Of a stretch of DNA of 64,000 bases, positions 1-8,884 are shown piece after piece. Position numbers and translations under genes: made by a program. Origin of the DNA: Paractinoplanes abujensis (GTDB lineage: Bacteria; Actinomycetota; Actinomycetes; Mycobacteriales; Micromonosporaceae); assembly GCF_014204895.1 (NCBI RefSeq), contig NZ_JACHMF010000001.1, forward strand, positions 5,208,001-5,272,000, written 5' to 3'. The notes beneath the pieces were generated by a model. It was not told where the DNA came from. It saw nothing but the letters and a program-made list of their open reading frames with translations, and ran no database searches. Numbering within the stretch: position 1 is the stretch's first letter; each line of letters opens with the position of its first letter.

Positions 1-561
1 GCCGAACAGTTCGCGGACGCGGGCCTCGCTGCCCCACTCGACCGGCCCGCGGATGCCGGGCGGTGGCGGCACCCGGCGGCCCACCGTGCGGAACATCTCG
101 CCGATGAAACCGTCGGGCGTCCAGTTGGCCATGGCGATCGTGCCCCCGGCCCGGCACACCCGGGTCAGCTCGGCCGCGGTGCGCTCCTGGTCGGGGGCGA
201 ACATCGCGCCGACCACCGAGAGCACGGCGTCGAAACGGCCGTCGTCGTACGGCAGGTGCTCGGCGTCGGCGATCTCCGTGGTCAACGGCAGGCGTTCCGC
301 GTCGGCCCGCTCCCGGGCCCGGGCCAGCAGCCCCGGCACGTAGTCGGAAGCGGTCACCCGGCACCCGCACCGGGCGGCGGCCAGGGCGGCGTTGCCGGTG
401 CCGGCCGCCACGTCCAGCACGTCCGCACCCGGCGCGAGGTCGGCCGCCTGCACCGTCTCCTCGGCCATCGGATGGATCAGGGAGGCCACCGCGCCGTAGT
501 CGCCGCTGGCCCAGGTCTTCTGCTGCTTGGCTTTGAGTCCTTCGAGATTCAGCTCCGTCAT
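1..561 (-). CDS. Class I SAM-dependent methyltransferase (N-terminal part; runs off the window)
   Basis: 187 codons are present from an ATG at 561; the C-terminus lies beyond base 1. The protein shows the SAM-binding glycine loop VLDVAAGTGNAAL, followed by the acidic strand end ASDYVPG and the motif FDAVLSVVGAMFAPD, in the order of UbiE/COQ5-type methyltransferases. It is soluble, with no signal peptide. The substrate cannot be told. It stands alone, divergent from the urea transporter genes. Confidence 0.85.
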   Translation of the reverse strand, partial: MTELNLEGLKAKQQKTWASGDYGAVASLIHPMAEETVQAADLAPGADVLDVAAGTGNAALAAARCGCRVTASDYVPGLLARARERADAERLPLTTEIADAEHLPYDDGRFDAVLSVVGAMFAPDQERTAAELTRVCRAGGTIAMANWTPDGFIGEMFRTVGRRVPPPPGIRGPVEWGSEARVRELFG

Positions 562-899
562 GCCTACGACGCTACGAATCCGCAGCTCCGGGCACATGGG
601 GAAGGCTCCCTATGTTGGCCCGCTCCATTACCCAGTGCGTGCGCGAACCGACGGCGCACCGGACCCGAGTACATTCGCGGGCTGAACCCGAGCGATGTCA
701 GGACTATGCCATGAGCATCGAAGCCACTCCGCTCGTGACAGAACTTTGACATCTCTTCGTCGCGAATCCGCGCTGATTTGCAGGGAAATCGTCGGCCATT
801 AGGTGCGGCGGCTACAGAGTTGGAACAGTCAAGAAATGTCAGAGTAATGACTCACGGTCAGTCTGCTTTCACTAGCAGCGGCCGAACGGAGTCTCCTAT
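562..899. other. Intergenic region upstream of urtA
   Basis: 338 bases between divergent genes, with no convincing coding sequence. It must hold the promoters of the methyltransferase and the urt operon. A short inverted repeat, GTCA-gagtaa-TGAC, lies at 838-851, about 50 bases before urtA, and could be an operator; I could not match it with confidence to a GlnR site. GGAG at 886-889 is the likely ribosome binding site of urtA. Confidence 0.5.
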
Positions 900-2198
900 A
901 TGTCCTCCACCAGCAAGCGGATGCGCGCGCTTGTCGCCACGGGCGCCATCGCGACGACCATGGCCCTCGTGCTCACCGGCTGCGGCGCGCGAGCCGGCGA
1001 CGACACGGCCGGCGCCGGGTCGTCCGCGGCAGCCAGCTGCGTCGACACCTCCGGCGACACCGTCAAGCTCGGCTTCCTGAACTCCCTGACCGGCGGCATG
1101 GCGATCTCGGAGAAGACCGTCTCCAATGTGCTGCACATGGCCGCCGACGAGATCAACGCCGACGGCGGCATCCTCGGCAAGAAGATCGAGTACGTCCAGG
1201 AGGACGGCGCCACCGACTGGCCCACCTTCGCGGAGAAGACCGAGAAGCTGCTCACCCAGGACTGCGTGGCCGCGATCTTCGGCGGCTGGACCTCGTCCTC
1301 CCGCAAGGCGGTGAAGCCGGTCGTCGAGAAGTTCAACGGCCTCTTCTTCTACCCGGTGCAGTACGAGGGCCTCGAGTCGTCGCCGAACATCTACTACACC
1401 GGCGCGACCACCAATCAGCAGATCATCCCGGCGATGGACTTCCTCGCCTCCAAGGGGGTGAAGACGCTGTTCCTCGCGGGCAGCGACTACGTCTTCCCCC
1501 GCACCGCGAACGCGATCATCAAGCTCTACGCGGCCAAGCTCGGCATCAAGATCGTCGGCGAGGAGTACGTGCCCCTCGACAAGGACGACTGGACCAGCCA
1601 GGTGGCGAAGATCGTGGCGGCCAAGCCGGACTTCATTTTCAACACCATCAACGGCTCGTCGAACGTCGGGTTCATCAAGGCGTACTACGACGCCGGCCTC
1701 ACCCCCGCCAAGACGCCGATCATCTCGGTGTCGATCGCCGAGGAGGAGGCACCGGCCATGGGCCACGAAGTCACCGGCAACTACGCGTCGTGGAACTACT
1801 TCCAGTCGCTCGAGACCGACACCAACCCGAAGTTCATCAAGAGCTGGAAGGCCTACCCCAACAGCAGCGGCGTCACCTCCGACCCGATGGAAGCCGCCTA
1901 CATCTCGCTCCACCTGTACAAGGCCCTCGTCGAGGCGGCCGGGTCGTTCGACGTCAACGCGGTGAACGCCGCGGCGAAGGCGAAGCCCATCACGTTCGAC
2001 GCACCGGAGGGCAAGGTCACGCTCGACGGCGAGAACCACCACATCTCCAAGCCCGGCCACATCGGACGGATCAACGCCGACAACCAGTTCGACATCGTCT
2101 GGGCCTCCGACGGCTTCATCAAGCCCGACCCGTACCTCGAAGGCTACGACTGGTTCCCGGCGGACATCCGCAAGCAGCTCACGGACGCGGCGGGCTGA
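900..2198 (+). CDS. urtA: Urea ABC transporter, substrate-binding lipoprotein
   Basis: Binds urea (or short amides) outside the membrane and delivers it to UrtBC. 432 aa. A lipoprotein signal with lipobox LTGC puts the lipid anchor at Cys28. The body carries strings typical of UrtA: TGGMAISE, EDGATDWPTFAEK, FYPVQYEGLESSPN, YTGATTNQQIIPA, GSDYVFPRTAN and ISVSIAEEEAPAMG. It heads a five-gene operon. The match to the family is strong along the whole length. UrtA-type proteins are usually induced by nitrogen limitation through GlnR in actinobacteria; that is family knowledge, not seen here. Confidence 0.95.
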   Translation: MSSTSKRMRALVATGAIATTMALVLTGCGARAGDDTAGAGSSAAASCVDTSGDTVKLGFLNSLTGGMAISEKTVSNVLHMAADEINADGGILGKKIEYVQEDGATDWPTFAEKTEKLLTQDCVAAIFGGWTSSSRKAVKPVVEKFNGLFFYPVQYEGLESSPNIYYTGATTNQQIIPAMDFLASKGVKTLFLAGSDYVFPRTANAIIKLYAAKLGIKIVGEEYVPLDKDDWTSQVAKIVAAKPDFIFNTINGSSNVGFIKAYYDAGLTPAKTPIISVSIAEEEAPAMGHEVTGNYASWNYFQSLETDTNPKFIKSWKAYPNSSGVTSDPMEAAYISLHLYKALVEAAGSFDVNAVNAAAKAKPITFDAPEGKVTLDGENHHISKPGHIGRINADNQFDIVWASDGFIKPDPYLEGYDWFPADIRKQLTDAAG

Positions 2199-2274
2199 TC
2201 ACCCCGGGGTCGCACGTCACCGACGGCGTGCGACCCCTCCCCCTCCACCGAGACGCTAGAGAGAGCGAACGCAC

Positions 2275-3159
2275 GTGGACGCACTGATCGCACCACTGCT
2301 GAACGGCAGCGCCCAAGGCGCGCTGCTCCTGCTGGCCGCGCTGGGCCTCTCGCTCACCTTCGGCCAGATGGGCGTCATCAACATGGCCCACGGCGAGTTC
2401 CTCATGATCGGCGCCTTCGCCGCCTACCTCGTCCAGCAAGTCGTCACCGCCAGCAACCTGTCGATCCCGGTCGCGCTGCCGGTCGCGTTCGTCGTGGCCG
2501 GCCTGTTCGGCCTCCTGCTCGAGGTCACCATCATCCGCTGGATGTACCGCAGGCCCCTGGACACCCTGCTCGTCACGGTCGGCGTCGGCCTGATCCTGCA
2601 GCAGGCGGCCCTGCAGATCTTCCCGTCCCAGGGTGTCCCGGTCGAGAAACCCGGCTGGCTCGACGGGCAGCTGACCGTCCTCGGCTACAACTGGCCGCTG
2701 CGGCAGCTGTTCACCATCCTGCTCGCGACCGCCTGCGTCGCCGCGCTGTCGGCCTGGCTCAAGTACACCTCGTTCGGCCGCCGCATCCGGGCGACCGTGC
2801 ACAACCGGGACCTCGCCGAGACCACGGGAATCTCCACCCGCAGCATCGACCGCCTCACCTTCTTCGTCGGCTCCGGTCTGGCCGGGGTCGCCGGGGTCAC
2901 CGCGTCGCTCATCGGCGGCACGAACTCGCAGATGGGCGCGCAGTACATCATCCCGGCCTTCCTCGTCGTCGCCGCCGGTGGCATCGGCCAGCTCAGGGGC
3001 ACCGTCATCGCCGCGTGGGCGGTGGGTGTGGCCCTCTCGTTCTTCGCCTACTGGACGACCGGCAGCCTGGCGCAGGTGCTCGCCTTCATCCTTGTGATCG
3101 TCTTCCTGCAGCTGCGCCCGCAGGGCCTGTTCACGGTGCGAACCAGGAGTCTGGCATGA
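2275..3159 (+). CDS. urtB: Urea ABC transporter, permease UrtB
   Basis: One of two membrane subunits forming the urea channel; LivH-like fold. 294 aa, about eight hydrophobic segments, GTG start at 2275. LSLTFGQMGVINMAHGEFLM near residues 26-45 is the conserved LivH/UrtB segment, and the late VAAGGIGQLRGTVIAAW loop contacts the ATPases. The stop overlaps the next start (ATGA), so translation is probably coupled. UrtB is often longer in Gram-negative bacteria, with an extra N-terminal domain; this short form is common in actinobacteria. Confidence 0.93.
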   Translation: MDALIAPLLNGSAQGALLLLAALGLSLTFGQMGVINMAHGEFLMIGAFAAYLVQQVVTASNLSIPVALPVAFVVAGLFGLLLEVTIIRWMYRRPLDTLLVTVGVGLILQQAALQIFPSQGVPVEKPGWLDGQLTVLGYNWPLRQLFTILLATACVAALSAWLKYTSFGRRIRATVHNRDLAETTGISTRSIDRLTFFVGSGLAGVAGVTASLIGGTNSQMGAQYIIPAFLVVAAGGIGQLRGTVIAAWAVGVALSFFAYWTTGSLAQVLAFILVIVFLQLRPQGLFTVRTRSLA

Positions 3160-4253
3160 CCAAGCTGAAGCCATGGATCTCCCTCAGCGGCATCGGGGTG
3201 TTCGCCGTCCTGCTCCTCGCGGTCGCCCCTCTCGTACTCACCGATCATTGGCTCAACAACCTCGGCAAGTACTGCTGCTGGGCCATCGCCGCCGTCGGCA
3301 TCGGCCTGGCCTGGGGCCGGGGCGGGATGCTGGTGATGGGGCAGGGGGTGTTCTTCGCCCTCGGCGCCTATGCGATGGCCATGCACCTGACCCTGGAGAC
3401 CGCCGGTGACCGGGTCCCCGGGTTCATGGTGCTCTACGATCCGCTCGCGCCGCTCCCGGTGTTCTGGGAACCGTTCCGCAGCGCGGGGTTCACCCTGCTG
3501 GCGATCGTGCTGCTCCCGGTAATCGTGGCCGGGGTCCTCGGCTACGCGCTGTTCAAGCGCCGGGTGAAGGGCGCGTACTTCGCGATCCTGACGCAGGCAC
3601 TCGCCGTCGCGCTGGCCACCCTGATCAGCTCGACGATCCGTGAGACCGGTGGCGACACCGGGCTCAGCGACTTCAAGTACTTCTTCGGTTTCGTGCTCAA
3701 CGACCCGGCGAACAAGTTGCTGGTGTACCTGATCGCGGCCGCGCTGCTCATCGTGTGCCTGCTCGCGGTGTGGCAGTTCTACCGCAGCCGCTTCGGTGAG
3801 CTCCTGGTGGCCACCCGGGACGCCGAGGAGCGGGTGCGCTTCCTCGGCTACGACCCGGCCAACGTCAAGCTCGTCGCCTTCGTCGTCTCCGCGCTGATGG
3901 CCAGCATCGGCGGAGCGATGTTCGTGCCCATCGTCGGCATCATCACCCCGGCCGAGATCGGCGCCGCCGCCTCGATCCTCATGATCGCGGGCGTGGCCCT
4001 GGGTGGCCGCGCATCGCTCTTCGGCCCCGCCCTGGGCGCGATGGCGGTCGGATGGGGACAGTCGAGCCTCGGCTCCACCTGGCCCGACGGCTGGACCTAC
4101 ATCCTGGGTCTGCTGTTCATCGTCGTCATCCTGTTCCTGCCCAACGGGCTGTCGTCGCTGCCGGCCAGGTTCGCGGCGCTACGCCGGCGGAGCCCGGCCG
4201 AACAGCCCGCCCCGGCGCTCGCCGGCGCCGAGCTCGAGGAGGTGCGGTCATGA
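3156..4253 (+). CDS. urtC: Urea ABC transporter, permease UrtC
   Basis: Second membrane subunit, LivM-like. 365 aa from the ATG at 3156, which overlaps the urtB stop; the frame is open further upstream, but that part is the shadow of urtB. About ten hydrophobic segments. The family string LAWGRGGMLVMGQGVFFALGAYAMAMH (only parts quoted in other families) is seen near residues 50-75, and GETGG-like IRETGGDTGLS near 160. The stop overlaps the urtD start. Confidence 0.93.
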   Translation: MTKLKPWISLSGIGVFAVLLLAVAPLVLTDHWLNNLGKYCCWAIAAVGIGLAWGRGGMLVMGQGVFFALGAYAMAMHLTLETAGDRVPGFMVLYDPLAPLPVFWEPFRSAGFTLLAIVLLPVIVAGVLGYALFKRRVKGAYFAILTQALAVALATLISSTIRETGGDTGLSDFKYFFGFVLNDPANKLLVYLIAAALLIVCLLAVWQFYRSRFGELLVATRDAEERVRFLGYDPANVKLVAFVVSALMASIGGAMFVPIVGIITPAEIGAAASILMIAGVALGGRASLFGPALGAMAVGWGQSSLGSTWPDGWTYILGLLFIVVILFLPNGLSSLPARFAALRRRSPAEQPAPALAGAELEEVRS

Positions 4254-5041
4254 CCGGCGCTTCGCTCGTCGTCACGGATCTTCGTGTCGAGTTCTCGGGT
4301 TTCGTCGCGGTCGGCGGCGTCTCCTTCGACGCGCACCCCGGCGAGGTCCGGTTCCTCATCGGCCCGAACGGCGCCGGCAAGACGACCTGCATCGACGCCG
4401 TCACGGGGCTGACCAAGGGCACCGGGTCGGCCCGGCTCGGCGACGAAGAGCTGCTGGGCAAGCAGGTACACAAGATCGTCCGGCTCGGGGTCGGCCGCAC
4501 GTTCCAGACCGCGAGCGTCTTCGACGAGCTGACCGTGCTGCAGAACCTCGACATCGCCGCCGGGCTCCGCCGCTCCCCGGTCTCGCTGCTGCGAGCCCGG
4601 CGCGGTGTCGACCCGTCGATCGAGCAGGCGCTGGAGGAGACCGGTCTTGCCGGCGAACTCGCCACGCCGGCCGGCATCCTGTCGCACGGCCAGAAGCAGT
4701 GGCTCGAAATCGCGATGCTGCTCGTGCAGGACGCGAAGGTGCTGCTGCTGGACGAGCCCGTCGCCGGCATGAGCCACGACGAGCGCACCGCGACCGGCGA
4801 GCTCCTGCAGCGCATCGCGGCCAAGCGGATCGTGCTCGTGGTCGAACACGACATGGACTTCATGCGCCGCTTCGCCACCCGCGTGACAGTGCTGCACCAG
4901 GGCCAGGTGCTCTCGCAGGGCACAGTGGCCGAGGTTCAGGCCGATCCCCAGGTGCAGGAGGTCTACCTCGGCACTGCGGGCGCCGCCACCACAGCCGCCA
5001 TGGCGGTCGTGCCCGAACCGCTGAAGCCGACGGAGGACTGA
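4250..5041 (+). CDS. urtD: Urea ABC transporter, ATPase UrtD
   Basis: Powers urea import at the inner face of the membrane. 263 aa from the ATG at 4250 (ATGA overlap with urtC). Walker A GPNGAGKTT at 38-46, signature LSHGQKQWLEIAM (the LSHGQKQ variant is typical of UrtD), Walker B VLLLDEPVAGM and the switch His in VVEHDMDF. A C-terminal tail, IleD/LivG-like, ends in a short Ala-rich stretch. Start two bases before urtE. Confidence 0.93.
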   Translation: MTGASLVVTDLRVEFSGFVAVGGVSFDAHPGEVRFLIGPNGAGKTTCIDAVTGLTKGTGSARLGDEELLGKQVHKIVRLGVGRTFQTASVFDELTVLQNLDIAAGLRRSPVSLLRARRGVDPSIEQALEETGLAGELATPAGILSHGQKQWLEIAMLLVQDAKVLLLDEPVAGMSHDERTATGELLQRIAAKRIVLVVEHDMDFMRRFATRVTVLHQGQVLSQGTVAEVQADPQVQEVYLGTAGAATTAAMAVVPEPLKPTED

Positions 5042-5042
5042 C

Positions 5043-5726
5043 ATGCTCGAAATCACCGACATCGAGGCCGGTTACGGGCGTACGCGGGCGCTGCACGGCG
5101 TCACGGTGCCGACCGGCAAGGTGGTCGCCGTGCTCGGCCACAACGGCGCCGGCAAGACGACTCTGCTGCGCCTCGCGATCGGCCTGATCAAGCCGACGAA
5201 GGGCCGCGTGCTGTTCGACGGCGAGGACATCTCGTCGCTCGCCCCCAACAAGCGCGTGGCCCGCGGTATGGCCTACGTGCCGCAGGGTCAGCAATCGTTC
5301 GGCCAGCTCACGACGATGGAGAACCTCCAGCTCGTCGCGGACGGGCGCCGGCGCGGCAAGGCTCTCCTGGACGCGCAGCTGGCCCGCTTCCCCGCACTGG
5401 AGAAGTTCGCGACCCGGAAGGCGGGCCTGCTCTCGGGCGGGCAGCGCCAGCAGCTCGCGATTGCCCGCGCCCTCATCACCGAGCCGAAGCTGCTCATCCT
5501 CGACGAGCCGACCGAGGGCATCCAGCCCACGATCGTCGCCGAGATCGAGCAGACGATCATGCAGCTGGCCGGCGAGGGCATCAACGTGCTGCTCGTCGAG
5601 CAGCACATCGGCTTCGCCCTGGAGGCGGCCGAACGCTACGTCGTGCTCGCCTCGGGCTTCGTCACCCACACCGGTGAGGGCGGTTCGGCCGCCGCCTCCA
5701 CCGTGCGAGCCGCCATGGCGATCTGA
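5043..5726 (+). CDS. urtE: Urea ABC transporter, ATPase UrtE
   Basis: Second ATPase of the urea transporter, LivF-like. 227 aa. Walker A GHNGAGKTT at 32-40, signature LLSGGQRQQLAIARAL, Walker B LLILDEPTEGIQP (the EGIQP ending is the mark of UrtE), switch His in VEQHIGF. It begins one base after the urtD stop. No urease structural gene follows in the window, so the link from urea import to urease must lie elsewhere. Confidence 0.94.
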   Translation: MLEITDIEAGYGRTRALHGVTVPTGKVVAVLGHNGAGKTTLLRLAIGLIKPTKGRVLFDGEDISSLAPNKRVARGMAYVPQGQQSFGQLTTMENLQLVADGRRRGKALLDAQLARFPALEKFATRKAGLLSGGQRQQLAIARALITEPKLLILDEPTEGIQPTIVAEIEQTIMQLAGEGINVLLVEQHIGFALEAAERYVVLASGFVTHTGEGGSAAASTVRAAMAI

Positions 5727-5816
5727 GCCGACATGACCGGCTTCCACGCCGGAAATGCCGTCGTAACACCGGGCAGGGAGGATCCCCCACGCGAAGGTGC
5801 CTTAGGGGATGCCACT

Positions 5817-7493
5817 GTGTCGACGGACAACGCACGCGCGGCCGCGGAGGACAGCCTCGAGGACTATGCCTTCCGCTACGTGCCGCGCACCTTCCGGCGC
5901 TGGAGCGCGGCGTCCGTCGGCGCGACAGCCCTCGGGTCCATCGCGTTCCTCGCCGACTTCTCGATCGGCGCGAGCATCGGCATCGACCACGGCACCGGCA
6001 ACGCCGTGCTCGGCATCCTGTTCGCGTCGGTCATCATCCTCGTCGTGGGGGTGCCCGTCGCCTACTACGCCGCTCGCTACAACCTCGACCTCGACCTCAT
6101 CGCGCGCGGCTCGGGGTTCGGCTACTACGGCTCGGTGATCACGACCGTGATCTTCGCCGGCTTCACCTGCATCTTCTTCGCCCTGGAGGGTGCCATCATG
6201 GCGCAGGGGCTGCAGGTGGCGACGGAGCTGCCGTTGTGGCTGGGTTACCTCATCTCGACAGTCGTCGTGATCCCGATCGTCATCTACGGCATGCGCGCGC
6301 TGGAGCGCCTGCAGTTCTGGACCACGCCCCTGTGGCTCGCCCTCGCCCTGCTGCCGCTGCTGTGGATCCTCGTCTCCGACCCCGAGTCGGTGCGCGCCTT
6401 CACGTCGTTCACCGGCAACTCCGACGGCTCCGTCAGCTTCGGCGCCGTCGTCTCCAGCGCGGCCGTGTGCTTCGCGCTCACGCCGCAGCTGGCCGAACAG
6501 ATCGACTATCTGCGCGCCATGCCGCCGCGCACCCGAGCGAACGCCCGCTCGTGGTGGACGTCGTTCGTGTTCTCCGGTCCGGGCTGGGTCATCTTCAGCG
6601 GCACCAAGCAAGTGATCGGGGTGTTCCTGGCGGTCTACCTCCTCGTGAAGGTCGAACCCGCGCTCGGGCACCGCGCGGCCGAACCGGTCAAACAGTTCGT
6701 CGGGATGTACCAGACCCTCATCCCGGACTGGCTCGCGATCATCCTCGCCGTCGTGCTCATCGTGATCGCGCAGGTGAAGATCAACGTGACGAACGCGTAC
6801 TCGGGCTCGCTCGCCTGGTCGAACGTCTTCACCCGGGTGGCCAAGCACTACCCCGGCCGCACGATCTTCGTGCTGTTCAACCTGGTGATCGCGTACGTGC
6901 TCATGATGCTGGACGTCTTCACCCTCATCACCTTCGTGCTGAGCCTGTACGCGAACGTCGTCATGGCGTGGCTCGTGACCATCGCCACCGACATCGCGAT
7001 CAACAAGTGGGTGCTGCGCATCTCGCCGCGCTACCCCGAGTTCCGGCGCGGCATGGTGCACGACTGGAACCCGGTGGGGCTCGTGTCGGTGGGGCTGGCC
7101 TCGGTGCTGTCGCTGCTCGCTTTCGCCGGGCTGCTCGGCGCCGCCGTCAAGCCGTTCTCGGTGCTCATCGCGATCGGCGTCGCGATCGTCACCACGCCGG
7201 TCATGGCCGTCGCCACGCGGGGGCGGTACTACCTGCGCCGCCGCTCCGACGGCATCGACTCCCCCCGGTTCGACGCCGACGGCAACCCCTCGGGCGAGCG
7301 CCTCCGCTGCCATGTCACCGGGTACACGTTCGAGCGGCCGGATATGCTGGCGTCGGCCGAGCGCGGACCGCACGGCCAGGTGCAGTACGTCTCGTCGCTG
7401 GCGCTCACCCTCGACGATTCCGATCGCTACGTGCTCCCGCCGGAAGTCACCGGGCCCCCGCGGTGGACGACAGCCCGCAAGAGGGGGACGTGA
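5817..7493 (+). CDS. NCS1-family nucleobase/cytosine-purine type permease
   Basis: Predicted proton- or sodium-coupled importer of a nucleobase or related ring compound (cytosine, uracil, allantoin). About 558 aa with some twelve membrane segments; the N-terminus VPRTFRRWSAASVGATALG precedes TM1. I prefer the GTG at 5817, preceded by AGGGGA at a proper distance, over an ATG at 5733 without a ribosome binding site. The soluble C-terminal tail of about 80 aa after the last membrane segment is long for the family. Following urtE closely, it suggests a nitrogen-scavenging operon. Substrate not known. Confidence 0.85.
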   Translation: MSTDNARAAAEDSLEDYAFRYVPRTFRRWSAASVGATALGSIAFLADFSIGASIGIDHGTGNAVLGILFASVIILVVGVPVAYYAARYNLDLDLIARGSGFGYYGSVITTVIFAGFTCIFFALEGAIMAQGLQVATELPLWLGYLISTVVVIPIVIYGMRALERLQFWTTPLWLALALLPLLWILVSDPESVRAFTSFTGNSDGSVSFGAVVSSAAVCFALTPQLAEQIDYLRAMPPRTRANARSWWTSFVFSGPGWVIFSGTKQVIGVFLAVYLLVKVEPALGHRAAEPVKQFVGMYQTLIPDWLAIILAVVLIVIAQVKINVTNAYSGSLAWSNVFTRVAKHYPGRTIFVLFNLVIAYVLMMLDVFTLITFVLSLYANVVMAWLVTIATDIAINKWVLRISPRYPEFRRGMVHDWNPVGLVSVGLASVLSLLAFAGLLGAAVKPFSVLIAIGVAIVTTPVMAVATRGRYYLRRRSDGIDSPRFDADGNPSGERLRCHVTGYTFERPDMLASAERGPHGQVQYVSSLALTLDDSDRYVLPPEVTGPPRWTTARKRGT

Positions 7494-8059
7494 TGGAGGA
7501 GCCGGTCGACACCGCGACCGCGATTCTCGCGAGCGCCGCGGTGCTGCTGCGCGAGCGCATGTTCGACGACATCTCCTATCGCGCCCTCGCCGACGAGGTC
7601 GGCATCTCCGAGCGCACGATCTATCGCCAGTACCCCACGCGCGCACACCTGCTCGCCGCGCTCTCCAACTGGATCGAACAGACCAGCTTCCCGCTGCCGC
7701 CGTTCGTGACCGTGTCCGATTTCCGCGCCGCCGTGCACGAACGCTTCCGGGCCTTCGACACCTTGCCCGCGTACGCGTACGTCGGCGCGCGGGCGTCCGC
7801 GATCTCACCGACGCTCGACACCGAGCCGGCCTACATCACCCGGGCGATCGAGGCGATGCTCGACGTGGCGGCGCCGACGCTCAACCGGCGGGACCGGCGG
7901 CGGATCGCGGCCTCCCTGCGCTACTTCTCGTCGGCGATGTTCTGGGCGCGCCTGCGCACGGGCTTCGACCTGGACGCGGGCGACATCTGCGACGCGTTCG
8001 ACCGCGCCGTCGACACCGTGCTGGCCAAGCTGCCCGACGCCACGCGGGCCGAGCCGTGA
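7493..8059 (+). CDS. TetR-family transcriptional regulator (first of a tandem pair)
   Basis: 188 aa. N-terminal helix-turn-helix with SYRALADEVGISERTIYRQYPTRAHLL at about residues 24-50; the rest is a helical ligand-binding domain. The ATG overlaps the stop of the permease gene (TGATG), so it is co-translated with it. It is similar in order and sequence to the next gene (both have SYR-A-EVGI/AGI-ERT-R-YPTR), which suggests a local duplication. It probably controls the transporter genes; the inducer is unknown. Confidence 0.88.
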   Translation: MEEPVDTATAILASAAVLLRERMFDDISYRALADEVGISERTIYRQYPTRAHLLAALSNWIEQTSFPLPPFVTVSDFRAAVHERFRAFDTLPAYAYVGARASAISPTLDTEPAYITRAIEAMLDVAAPTLNRRDRRRIAASLRYFSSAMFWARLRTGFDLDAGDICDAFDRAVDTVLAKLPDATRAEP

Positions 8060-8619
8060 CCATTGCCGAGCTGAGCGGCACGCAGGAGGCGATCCTGGCC
8101 GCGTACGCCGAGCTGATCGAGGAGGTCGGCAGCGACGACGTGTCGTACCGGGTCATCGCGCGCCGGGCCGGCATCGCCGAACGCACGGTGTTCCGCAACT
8201 ACCCCACCCGCGTCGACCTGCTGCTGGCCACCGCGGCCTGGATCGAGGCGACGCTGTTCGCCCGCGAGGAATCACACTCGATCTTCGACATCCCCCTCGC
8301 GGTCCGCGAGGCGATGCAACGCTACGACGCACGGCCGGAACTCGCGCACGTCGTCGCCGAGACAGCCATGCGCGGGGTCAGCGGCGCGGCGCCGTCACCC
8401 GGCCGGGCCCACCTGGAACGGCTGCTGGACGCCGAGGTGCCCACCCTCGACGCGGCGCAACGCAGAGCGGTCATCGCGGCGCTGTCCCACCTCGACTCCG
8501 CCGGGACCTGGGTGACGTTCCGCCGCGAATTCGGCCTGGACCGCCGCGACATCGCCGACGCCGCCGCATGGGCGGCGGAAGCAGTGCTGGACACCATCCG
8601 CGACCGCGTCACCCGCTGA
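8056..8619 (+). CDS. TetR-family transcriptional regulator (second of a tandem pair)
   Basis: 187 aa from a GTG at 8056 that overlaps the previous stop (GTGA). HTH SYRVIARRAGIAERTVFRNYPTRVDLL near residues 30-56. It resembles the preceding TetR protein through the whole length, including a C-terminal FRREFGLDRRDIADA segment that answers FRTGFDLDAGDICDA-like sequence there. The two may form a heterodimer or respond to different ligands; that is inference. Confidence 0.87.
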   Translation: MTIAELSGTQEAILAAYAELIEEVGSDDVSYRVIARRAGIAERTVFRNYPTRVDLLLATAAWIEATLFAREESHSIFDIPLAVREAMQRYDARPELAHVVAETAMRGVSGAAPSPGRAHLERLLDAEVPTLDAAQRRAVIAALSHLDSAGTWVTFRREFGLDRRDIADAAAWAAEAVLDTIRDRVTR

Positions 8620-8884
8620 GCGCGCCTGGTCCGGACGGGGCGGCGCCGAACAGGCGGGTCTGCCAGATCGTCGCGGGCGAAGGCCTGCACGCCGAGCGAC
8701 TGACTTTCCTCAGCGATGCCGCCGCCGCGATCGCGCTGACGCGGGAGTCGGTAAGACCGCGTTGCTGGAGCACTTCGGCGGCGTGGCCGCGACCTCGACG
8801 ACGAGACGGTCGGTCGTCCCACTCCCCTGAGCCGCTGCGTGGTGAGGACACCCCCACGCCCACGGCTCGTGCCGCTGACAGCGC
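8620..8884. other. Gap between convergent regulator genes; possible coding remnant
   Basis: 265 bases between the second TetR gene (+) and the LAL regulator (-). No intact gene seen. On the + strand 8738-8797 reads DAGVGKTALLEHFGGVAATS, which looks like a Walker A loop, but no frame around it continues as an ATPase. No clear terminator hairpin was found. Confidence 0.4.

Noticed and set aside
564..752. 62-residue ORF on the minus strand in the urtA upstream region
   Set aside because: No ribosome binding site, composition unlike a protein, and it overlaps the place where promoters must lie.
838..851. GlnR or FadR-type site upstream of urtA
   Set aside because: The repeat GTCA-n6-TGAC is too short, and the GlnR spacing pattern is not met; kept only as a note.
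8738..8797. Walker A-like stretch on the + strand between TetR and LAL regulator genes
   Set aside because: Only about 20 residues look like an ATPase and nothing around them does in any frame; chance or a very old remnant.
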